Shown here: positions 38,168 to 45,809 of the stretch, piece after piece | Layout of the letters: every line of letters starts with the position of its first letter | Numbering within the stretch: the first letter of the stretch is position 1 | NCBI RefSeq assembly: GCF_024355225.1 | Contig: NZ_VCNH01000008.1 | Span: forward strand, 806,001 to 870,000 | Direction of reading: 5' to 3' | Origin: Roseovarius sp. M141 | GTDB lineage: Bacteria > Pseudomonadota > Alphaproteobacteria > Rhodobacterales > Rhodobacteraceae | DNA length: 64,000 nt | Program-made: the position numbers and the translations under genes | Notes under the pieces: generated by a model | Databases searched by the model: none | Seen by the model: only the letters and a program-made list of their open reading frames with translations | What the model was told of the DNA's origin: nothing

Positions 38168-39952
38168 CTACTGTTTGTCATAGCCCTGCTTTTGCGCCTG
38201 ATACAGTTGCGCATACAGCCGGTTCTGGCGCAGCAGATCCTCGTGCCGCCCGTCCTCGACCAGTTGGCCGGCCTCCAGAACAAAAATGCGGCTCGCGTCC
38301 GCGATGGACGACAGGCGGTGTGCGACAACGATGGTCGTCTTGCCGCGTGTCAGCCGGTCCAGCGCGCTTTTGATCCGCGCCTCGGTCGCCTGATCCAGCG
38401 CCGATGTCGCCTCGTCCAGCAGAAGAATCGGCGCGTCGGTCAGGAAGGCGCGCGCGATGGCGATGCGCTGTTTCTGCCCGCCCGACAGTTGCGCGCCCTT
38501 GGGGCCGACGGGCGCGCTGCCGCGCGCGCGGATCAGATCTGCAATCTCGGCGTTCTCGGCGGCCTGCCAGACCTCTTCATCGGTCGCGTCGGGGTTGACG
38601 TAGCGGATATTTTCCCAGATCGAATTGTTGAAAATCACGATATCCTGCGCGACCACCGAATAGGCCCCGCGCAGCGCGCCGACCTTCAGCTGGTCAATCG
38701 GCTGGCCGCCGATGGTGATGCGCCCGCCCTTGGTGTCATAAAGCCGTGTCAGCAGCGACAGGATCGTCGTTTTGCCCGACCCGGTCGAGCCGACGATGGC
38801 CGATACTTCGCCGCCCTTGAACGTCATGTCCAGCCCGTGAAACAGCGGATGATCGGGGCTGTAGGAGAAATGCACATCCTCCAGCACGATATCGCCGCCG
38901 GTGTCGAATTCGGCCACTGCGCCGTCCTTGTCGGTGATGCTGGGCACCTCGTCATAGATGCGGCGAATACGCTCCAGCAGGACCAGATTCGACGGCAGGC
39001 TGCCAAAGAACAGCGCCAGCAGGCGGGCCGGATCGAACACCATGACCATGCCCAGAAGGAAGGTGATGATGCCCGCGCCGTCCATGTCAAAGCTGGGCGA
39101 CAGCACCATGTAACCGCCCCCGCCGATCACCAGAACATAGACAAAAGCCGAGCTGAGGTCGATCGACGGCATCACCAGCGCCTGCGTGATCTGCACGTGG
39201 TTCATCAGGTCGCGGATCGCGCCGGTGCCCTTCATCAGGCGGTTGGTCTCGACGCCTTCCTGACTGGCAATCTTGACGGTGCGCATGCCATTCACGGTCT
39301 CTTCGATGCCGTTCATGTAATCGCCCATCGCCGTTTCGGCCTCGCCCTGTGCGATCTTTACCCGGTCCGAGACGTAATTCATGATCCAGATGATGAACGG
39401 CAGCACTATGACGGCGGTGGTGAACAGGATCGGGTTTTTCCAGATCAGGTAGCCCGAAACGATGATGACAGTGACAGCGTCGCGCACGGCGTTCGCCACA
39501 GCCTGCCCGACGAATACGCCCAGAGCCTGCGTCTGCGTGACCAGCCGCTGAATGATCTCGCCCGATTTTGTCCGCTCGAAATAGGCCAGATCCAGCGACA
39601 TCATATGTGCGATCAGGTCGCGTCGCATCTGGAATATCGCGTCGTTGCTGATCCAGATCGTCACGCGCGGCACCAGATAGGACATCAGGCCACGCACGGC
39701 GAACAGGATGAAAACGACGATACATACCATCACCAGATCAGCCACGCTGCCGCTGTCGAAAATGACGCGCAGGCCGCTTTCGGTCATCGACAGGAACTGC
39801 TGATAGACGACACCCTGCACCAGGATCATGCCCAGTACAACAAACAGCCAAGGCGCCTTTTTCTGTAGGTAACGCGACCAGAGCCAGCGCAGGTTTTCGC
39901 GGTCACGCTCGGTATAGAGCGCCGTGCGTTTCGTCTTTGGGGGCTTTGTCAT
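38168..39952 (-). CDS. MsbA-type ABC transporter (permease-ATPase fusion)
   Basis: Half-size ABC exporter of 594 residues, probably flipping lipid A across the inner membrane. The membrane domain spans about 30-330 with six hydrophobic segments. The ATPase domain has Walker A GSTGSGKTTILSLL, signature LSGGQKQRIAIARAF, Walker B ILLLDEATSALD and the H-loop VVAHRLS. First gene of the lipid A block, 96 bases upstream of the DUF4170 gene. Lipid A as substrate is inferred from the neighbours. Confidence 0.92.
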   Translation of the reverse strand: MTKPPKTKRTALYTERDRENLRWLWSRYLQKKAPWLFVVLGMILVQGVVYQQFLSMTESGLRVIFDSGSVADLVMVCIVVFILFAVRGLMSYLVPRVTIWISNDAIFQMRRDLIAHMMSLDLAYFERTKSGEIIQRLVTQTQALGVFVGQAVANAVRDAVTVIIVSGYLIWKNPILFTTAVIVLPFIIWIMNYVSDRVKIAQGEAETAMGDYMNGIEETVNGMRTVKIASQEGVETNRLMKGTGAIRDLMNHVQITQALVMPSIDLSSAFVYVLVIGGGGYMVLSPSFDMDGAGIITFLLGMVMVFDPARLLALFFGSLPSNLVLLERIRRIYDEVPSITDKDGAVAEFDTGGDIVLEDVHFSYSPDHPLFHGLDMTFKGGEVSAIVGSTGSGKTTILSLLTRLYDTKGGRITIGGQPIDQLKVGALRGAYSVVAQDIVIFNNSIWENIRYVNPDATDEEVWQAAENAEIADLIRARGSAPVGPKGAQLSGGQKQRIAIARAFLTDAPILLLDEATSALDQATEARIKSALDRLTRGKTTIVVAHRLSSIADASRIFVLEAGQLVEDGRHEDLLRQNRLYAQLYQAQKQGYDKQ

Positions 39953-40040
39953 AGGGGGCCACGCCTCGGGATCATGTATCAGGCCCGGTCTTAGCGGGTT
40001 CCGGCGGCGGCGTCACGCGTCGTCGTCGCCGGTCATTTCG

Positions 40041-41858
40041 TTACTCCCAGCAACTGACCAGCACGGTCATGCCGATGGCGCGCTCTGACATTTGCGCGGG
40101 GGTCAGCGCCCCGCCAGACCGGTTTGCAGTTGCGGGCGTTGCGCCGGCATCGGCCAGCACGCGCGCCAGCGCGCCGGCGCCAGCGGCAAACGCGACATCG
40201 TCGGGCAGGGTGCGCGCGCCGCCAGCGCGCGGCAGCAACATGCCCAGCACCGCCCCGCCCGCGTCCATCACCGGCCCGCCGGCATCGCCTTCCAGCGCGG
40301 CCAGGGTCAGGCGATTGATGCCCTGCTCGCCGTTGAGGCCGCGAATGTCGGACACCGTGCCGAAGGTCAGCGAGGGCGCGCCCAGAACGCCGCCATAGGA
40401 ATATCCCGCCAGCGTCACTTCGGACTGGATGCGCGGCGCGCCCTGGCTCAGCGCGGCGACACCGATAGGGGCCACGGTGCCGCGCGGGCGCAGAACCGAC
40501 ACGCCCAACGCCTTGTCGGTCGCGGCAATGTCGACCTCCTGACCGTCCTCGATGGTGACGTGGCCGCAGCCATTGGCCAATTCGGCAGTGGTGACAACCG
40601 TGCCACGCCCGTCGACGTAAAAGCCCGAGCGCGAGAATTTCGGCTTGCGGATCTCCAGCCCCGAAATCAAATCGATGCTCTGCGCGTCGTTATGTCCGGC
40701 GCTGGGGTCCAGCACCCCGGCCGTGCGGGTGAAACTGTCCTGCATGACGCGCAGAAGGCGCGTGCGCCGCTGTTCGTCGCCTGCAGGCCATATCAGGGTA
40801 AAGCCCTTGATCCGCCCATTCTCAAGCCGCGCCTCGGTATGCGACACGATGCTGGCGTTTTCGCCAGTCAGGGTAAAGCTGTCGCGCCCCCGTTCGCGCG
40901 GCCCGTCCCGCGGGACGATTTCCAGCGTCTGCATGATGTCATATAGACCATAGAGCGTGTCCTTTGTGCCCTCTTGGCTGATCATCAGAACGCGCGCGGG
41001 GCTGTCGCCGGTGGCGTCGAAATGCGCAAAGGGCGGCTCGTATTTGGTGAATTTCACCACCCCCAGCGGGATCTGCATTTCGATCCCGGCCTTGGGATCG
41101 GCGACGCGCGTCAACTCCAGACCGTCGAGTACGGCGTTATATTGGCCCAGCAATTCGGCCCGCTGAAGCGTTGTCAGAATACCGGTGCCCTCATGGCCGT
41201 TGGCGGACTGCCATCTGGCCATCGACCGGCGCGTGCCTGCGCCGAACTGCGCATCGATGCGCCCCGCGTAATGCCCGGCCCATTCCAGCGCGCGCTGAAG
41301 ATTGGCCCGCTGTTCGCGGCTGAGCGTCGCCTCGCTGGCGCGCGCCTGACGCGGGGTTTCGTCGACGAATTCGGGCGCGGGCTGATTGGTTTCGGGCTGC
41401 GCACCTGATTGAGGCGTGTCGATCCGGTCCAGTGCGGTGGCTAGATCGGTGTCGCGTGCCGGATTTTCCGTCGCGGCCCCTGCGCCCTGCGTCAGATAAT
41501 CGGCGCCGACCGGCCAGATCTGGCGCGCGTAATCCGTGCTTTGGGTGATGTAACTGTCGCGGGGGATGCTGCCGTCGCTGCGCAGCACGCGCAGGACTTC
41601 GGCTGCCGTATCGGGGTCATAAGGCCCCAGCGCCACGACGTACCATCCCGATCCGTCCAGATCGAACCCGTTCACGTTGATCAGCGACGCGGCGCGGCGG
41701 CGCAATGCGGCGTTGATCGCGGCCAGACTCGGCTGTGCCTCGATCTGGACCCAGACCAGATCCCGGCTGCTGCCTGTTTGCTGCGCCTGCGCCATGCCGA
41801 GTCCTGCGACAATCACGAAAACCGTCGCCAGAAATGTCCGTATCATTCTCTTCGTCAC
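40041..41858 (-). CDS. Exported SPOR-like/peptidoglycan-binding/trypsin-fold protein, probably inactive as a protease
   Basis: 605 residues. Signal peptide (TFLATVFVIVAGLGMAQAQ), an N-terminal repeat-like SPOR-type region (about 30-110, GSGWYVVALGPYDPDTA), a peptidoglycan-binding domain (about 175-240, REQRANLQRALEWAGHYAGR and GAGTRRSMARWQSA), and a trypsin-like fold (about 410-570). The usual GDSGGP motif reads GDAGGPV, so the nucleophile serine is alanine. The first triad position reads TTAELANGCGHV where a trypsin has an alanine-histidine pair. A binding or scaffold role in the envelope seems more likely than proteolysis. The cysteine in GCGHV and the C-terminal SCWE are the only visible disulfide candidates. 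Confidence 0.82.
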   Translation of the reverse strand: MTKRMIRTFLATVFVIVAGLGMAQAQQTGSSRDLVWVQIEAQPSLAAINAALRRRAASLINVNGFDLDGSGWYVVALGPYDPDTAAEVLRVLRSDGSIPRDSYITQSTDYARQIWPVGADYLTQGAGAATENPARDTDLATALDRIDTPQSGAQPETNQPAPEFVDETPRQARASEATLSREQRANLQRALEWAGHYAGRIDAQFGAGTRRSMARWQSANGHEGTGILTTLQRAELLGQYNAVLDGLELTRVADPKAGIEMQIPLGVVKFTKYEPPFAHFDATGDSPARVLMISQEGTKDTLYGLYDIMQTLEIVPRDGPRERGRDSFTLTGENASIVSHTEARLENGRIKGFTLIWPAGDEQRRTRLLRVMQDSFTRTAGVLDPSAGHNDAQSIDLISGLEIRKPKFSRSGFYVDGRGTVVTTAELANGCGHVTIEDGQEVDIAATDKALGVSVLRPRGTVAPIGVAALSQGAPRIQSEVTLAGYSYGGVLGAPSLTFGTVSDIRGLNGEQGINRLTLAALEGDAGGPVMDAGGAVLGMLLPRAGGARTLPDDVAFAAGAGALARVLADAGATPATANRSGGALTPAQMSERAIGMTVLVSCWE

Positions 41859-42091
41859 CCTTGAAACTCAGCGCAATTTCCGTTGCATTTAACGTGTTCT
41901 AACAAAAAGGCCATGGTATGCACCCGAAATATGCCTATTCAGAACGCTGACAGGGCCGGATGGGCGTGACGATCCGACTGAGATGCGTCAAATTATGCCC
42001 GCCCGCCTGATTGACCCTTTCTGCGCCCCGCCGTAGGTAGGGGGCGCGATTTCAGGGGCGCAGGCCCGATGACATCCTCAAGGGGCCCCGC

Positions 42092-43021
42092 ATGACCGAA
42101 ACCACCGCCAAACCGCGCAGCTTTCAGGACATTATCCTGCGATTGCAAAGCTATTGGGCCGCGCAGGGCTGCGCCATCATGCAGCCCTATGATATGGAGG
42201 TCGGCGCCGGCACGTTCCACCCCGCGACCACGCTGCGCAGCCTCGGACCGCGCCCATGGGCCGCCGCCTATGTGCAGCCCTCGCGCCGCCCCACCGACGG
42301 TCGCTATGGCGAGAACCCGAACCGTTTGCAGCATTATTACCAGTATCAGGTGCTGATCAAACCCAGCCCGCCGGAATTGCAGGCGCTCTATCTGGGCTCG
42401 CTTGGGGCCATCGGCATCGACATGACCCTCCACGATATCCGCTTTGTCGAGGATGACTGGGAATCGCCCACCCTCGGCGCATGGGGTCTGGGCTGGGAGG
42501 TCTGGTGCGACGGCATGGAAGTCAGCCAATTCACCTATTTTCAGCAGGTCGGCGGGCATGATTGCGCGCCCGTCTCGGGTGAGTTGACCTACGGGCTGGA
42601 GCGTCTGGCGATGTATGTGCTGGGCGTCGATCACGTCATGGACATGCCCTATAACGACCCGTCCGCGCCCATCCCGCTGACCTATGGCGACGTGTTCCGC
42701 CAGACCGAAGAAGAATTCAGCCGCTGGAATTTCGACATCGCCAATACCGAGGTGCTGCTGCGCCACTTCGAGGAGGCCGAGGCCGAGTGCCGCGCCAGTC
42801 TGGACGCGCCCGACACCGACCAAAAGACCGGCAAGCGCATCGTCATGGCGCACCCGGCCTATGATCAATGCATCAAGGCCAGCCACATCTTTAACCTGCT
42901 GGATGCGCGCGGCGTCATCTCGGTCACTGAACGCCAGGCCTATATCGGCCGCGTGCGCGCGCTGGCGAAACAATGCGCCGATGCATTCGTGCAGACCTCC
43001 GCAGGGGGCTGGACGGCGTAG
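42092..43021 (+). CDS. glyQ: Glycyl-tRNA synthetase alpha subunit
   Basis: Class II aminoacyl-tRNA synthetase subunit holding the catalytic site, 309 residues. [62 protein letters not shown] and [14 protein letters not shown] are family signatures. AAGGGG precedes the ATG. First gene of a glyQ-small membrane gene-glyS unit. Confidence 0.98.
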   Translation: MTETTAKPRSFQDIILRLQSYWAAQGCAIMQPYDMEVGAGTFHPATTLRSLGPRPWAAAYVQPSRRPTDGRYGENPNRLQHYYQYQVLIKPSPPELQALYLGSLGAIGIDMTLHDIRFVEDDWESPTLGAWGLGWEVWCDGMEVSQFTYFQQVGGHDCAPVSGELTYGLERLAMYVLGVDHVMDMPYNDPSAPIPLTYGDVFRQTEEEFSRWNFDIANTEVLLRHFEEAEAECRASLDAPDTDQKTGKRIVMAHPAYDQCIKASHIFNLLDARGVISVTERQAYIGRVRALAKQCADAFVQTSAGGWTA

Positions 43022-43546
43022 ATGGGAAAGGTCCTCACCGTGTTATTGCTTGTCTGCGGCATCGGCGGCGGCGCCCTGATGTATTACCAGCAGGTCTATG
43101 CCTATTATTACGAGGTGGCGCCCAACGGCGACACCGATGTGCAGATCACGTCGCTGATCACGGACACGCCCGAACCGGCGCTGTATGATGGCTTTCGCGC
43201 CATCGACGCCGACAGCTCGCCCATCCGCTATCGCGCCTGTTTCACCACGTCGATGAGCCTGCCGATGCTGACCGAAACCTATATTCTGGACGAGGACGCC
43301 GTGCCGCTGACCGCGCCCAAATGGTTCGACTGTTTCGATGCCAAGGAGATCGGCGCAGCGATCGAGGCAGGCAGCGCGCTGGCCTTTCTCGGCACTGAAA
43401 ATGTCAAATACGGCATCGACCGCATGGTTGCCATTCACGACGACGGGCGCGGCTGGGCGTGGGACCAGATCAACCGCTGCGGCGAGATCGTGTTTGACGG
43501 CAAGCCCGCCCCCGACGATTGCCCGCCAGCCCCCGAAGGATACTAA
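43022..43546 (+). CDS. Small membrane-anchored protein between glyQ and glyS (DUF6446-like)
   Basis: 174 residues. One N-terminal membrane anchor (VLTVLLLVCGIGGGALMYY) followed by a periplasmic domain with YEVAPNGDTDVQITSLI and IRYRACFTTSMSLPML, plus four cysteines (ACFTTS, WFDCFD, NRCGEI, DDCPPAP) that may form two disulfides. Its ATG directly follows the glyQ stop and glyS starts four bases after its own stop, so it is fully embedded in the glycyl-tRNA synthetase operon. I believe it is the DUF6446 family of Rhodobacterales; function unknown. Confidence 0.85.
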   Translation: MGKVLTVLLLVCGIGGGALMYYQQVYAYYYEVAPNGDTDVQITSLITDTPEPALYDGFRAIDADSSPIRYRACFTTSMSLPMLTETYILDEDAVPLTAPKWFDCFDAKEIGAAIEAGSALAFLGTENVKYGIDRMVAIHDDGRGWAWDQINRCGEIVFDGKPAPDDCPPAPEGY

Positions 43547-43549
43547 GCC

Positions 43550-45682
43550 ATGCCCGATCTGCTGATCGAACTCTTCTCCGAGGAAATCCCGGCCCGGATG
43601 CAGACCCGCGCGGCGGAGGATCTGAAATCGCGCATCACCGATGGGCTGGTCGAGGCCGGTCTGACCTACGCGGGCGCCGCCGCGTTTTCCACGCCCCGCC
43701 GTCTGACGCTGGCGATCGAGGGGCTGACCGCGTCCTCGCCCACGATAAAGGAAAAGCGCAAAGGCCCCCGCACAGATGCGCCGGAAAAGGCTATCGAAGG
43801 CTTCCTGCGCGGCGCCGGTGTCACCCGCGACGATCTGGAAATCCGGGACGAGAAGAAGGGGCAGGTCTACTACGCCACCATCACCAAACCGGGCCGCGAT
43901 GCCGATGTGATCGTCGCCGAAGTGCTGGAAGGTGTCATTCGCGGGTTTCCGTGGCCGAAATCCATGCGCTGGGGCACTGGCAGCCTGCGCTGGGTGCGCC
44001 CGCTGCACTCGATCCTGTGCATCCTTAGCGATGAGGCGGGCGAGGCCAGCATCGTCGATCTGGACGTGGACGGCATCAGTACCGGGAACACGACCGAGGG
44101 GCACCGCTTCATGGCGCCGGGGCGGTTTGCTGTCACCGGTTTTGACGATTACGCGGCCAAACTGAAGAAGCGCCACGTCGTTCTGGACGCCGCCGAGCGG
44201 GCCGATGCGATCTGGCAGGACGCCACCAATCAGGCCTTCGCCGCCGGGCTGGAGGTCGCCGAGGGCCGCGCCCTGCTGGCCGAGGTCGCCGGGCTGGTCG
44301 AATGGCCGGTTGTCCTGATGGGCACGATTGATCAGACGTTTTTGGGCCTGCCGCCCGAGGTGCTGCAAACCAGCATGAAGGAGCATCAGAAGTTCTTTTC
44401 CGTGCGCAACCCCAAGACGGGCCGGATCGAGCGGTTCATCACAGTCGCCAACCGCGAGACGGCGGACAATGGCGCGACCATTCTGGCTGGCAATCAGAAG
44501 GTGCTGTTCGCGCGCCTGTCGGACGCGAAATTCTTCTGGGAGAATGACCTGCGCATCGCCGAGGCGGGCGGACAGGCGTGGCAGGACGCGCTGGCCAATG
44601 TCACCTTCCACAACAAGCTGGGCAGTCAGGCCAACCGGGTGAACCGCATCGCCGCCCTCGCGCGCGAGATCGCGCCGGTGGTGGGCGCCGATCCCGATCT
44701 GGCCGAGCAGGCCGCGCGCTGGGCCAAGTCCGACCTGCCCTCGGAAATGGTCTATGAATTCCCCGAATTGCAGGGGCTGATGGGGCGGTATTACGCAGAG
44801 GCCGCTGGCCTGCCTGCCGAAGTCGCAGCGGCCGCGCAAGAGCATTACGCGCCGCTGGGGCCGTCCGATGATGTGCCGACCGCGCCGGTATCCGTGGCCG
44901 TGGCGCTGGCGGACAAGCTGGATATCCTGACCGGGTTCTGGGCGATCGACGAGAAGCCGACCGGGAGCAAGGACCCGTTCGCGTTGCGTAGGGCGGCGCT
45001 GGGGGTTATTCGGTTGGTTTTGGAGAATGATTTGCGGTTACCGCTTTCAGCCACCTTGGATAAACACAGTGATTATATTGATAAGCACACGAGTATTATC
45101 TGGAGCCGTTTTACCGATGATAGAGTTGATGGTCTCTCGATAATTGAACAGACTCGGGCAGAACTCCTCTCCTTCTTCCACGACCGCCTCAAAGTCTACC
45201 TCAAGGACCAAGGCATCCGCCATGACGTCATCGACGCCTGCATCGCCATGGAAGGCAATGACGACCTCGCCCTTCTGGTCAAACGCGCCACGGCACTCAG
45301 TGATTTCCTGAAAACCGAGGACGGGGGAAACCTGTTGCAAGGCTTCAAGCGGGCCAACAATATCCTCAGCCAAGCCGAGGAAAACGACGGCGTCGAATAC
45401 TCCTTTGGCGCCGATGCCAAATTTGCCGAGACGGACGAGGAACGCGCGCTGTTCGCCGCGCTGACCCGCGCCGAGCCGCAGGTAGCCACCGCCCTCAAAT
45501 CCGAGGATTTCGCCGCCGTCATGTCCGCGCTGGCGGGCCTGCGCGCGCCGATCGATGCGTTTTTCGAGGCGGTGCAGGTGAATTCCGACAATCAGATCGT
45601 GCGGCGCAACCGGCTGAACATGCTGGGCCAGATCCGCAAGATCGGGCTGGCCGCAGTGGATCTGACGCGCATCGAGGGCTAG
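43550..45682 (+). CDS. glyS: Glycyl-tRNA synthetase beta subunit
   Basis: tRNA-recognition subunit of the heterotetrameric synthetase, 710 residues. LLIELFSEEIPARMQTRAAE at the start, TEGHRFMAPG, MKEHQKFFSVRN, LADKLDILTGFWAIDEKPTGSKDPFALRRAALG and the C-terminal anticodon-binding region from about 570 (RLNMLGQIRKIGLAAVDLTRI). A patch at 45010-45170 has markedly low GC (22 of 60 bases at 45061-45120) and different codon choice. It encodes the variable linker just after the ALRRAALGVIRL core. Confidence 0.97.
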   Translation: MPDLLIELFSEEIPARMQTRAAEDLKSRITDGLVEAGLTYAGAAAFSTPRRLTLAIEGLTASSPTIKEKRKGPRTDAPEKAIEGFLRGAGVTRDDLEIRDEKKGQVYYATITKPGRDADVIVAEVLEGVIRGFPWPKSMRWGTGSLRWVRPLHSILCILSDEAGEASIVDLDVDGISTGNTTEGHRFMAPGRFAVTGFDDYAAKLKKRHVVLDAAERADAIWQDATNQAFAAGLEVAEGRALLAEVAGLVEWPVVLMGTIDQTFLGLPPEVLQTSMKEHQKFFSVRNPKTGRIERFITVANRETADNGATILAGNQKVLFARLSDAKFFWENDLRIAEAGGQAWQDALANVTFHNKLGSQANRVNRIAALAREIAPVVGADPDLAEQAARWAKSDLPSEMVYEFPELQGLMGRYYAEAAGLPAEVAAAAQEHYAPLGPSDDVPTAPVSVAVALADKLDILTGFWAIDEKPTGSKDPFALRRAALGVIRLVLENDLRLPLSATLDKHSDYIDKHTSIIWSRFTDDRVDGLSIIEQTRAELLSFFHDRLKVYLKDQGIRHDVIDACIAMEGNDDLALLVKRATALSDFLKTEDGGNLLQGFKRANNILSQAEENDGVEYSFGADAKFAETDEERALFAALTRAEPQVATALKSEDFAAVMSALAGLRAPIDAFFEAVQVNSDNQIVRRNRLNMLGQIRKIGLAAVDLTRIEG

Positions 45683-45809
45683 GCAGCGCCCCTTTGGCCC
45701 GGAATCAAGCGCGTAGCGCGCCCAGCTTACGTTGCGCCCCTCACCCGCAGTTTCCCTTGCCATGCGCGCGATCACGCCTATGCTGCACCCACACATGAAA
45801 GGCGCCGCA

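Noticed and set aside
36464..39868. 1134-codon open frame on the plus strand
   Set aside because: It is antisense to lpxK, waaA, DUF4170 and the ABC transporter. Its translation is low-complexity Arg/Gly/His/Ala sequence without domains, as expected of an unused frame in GC-rich DNA.
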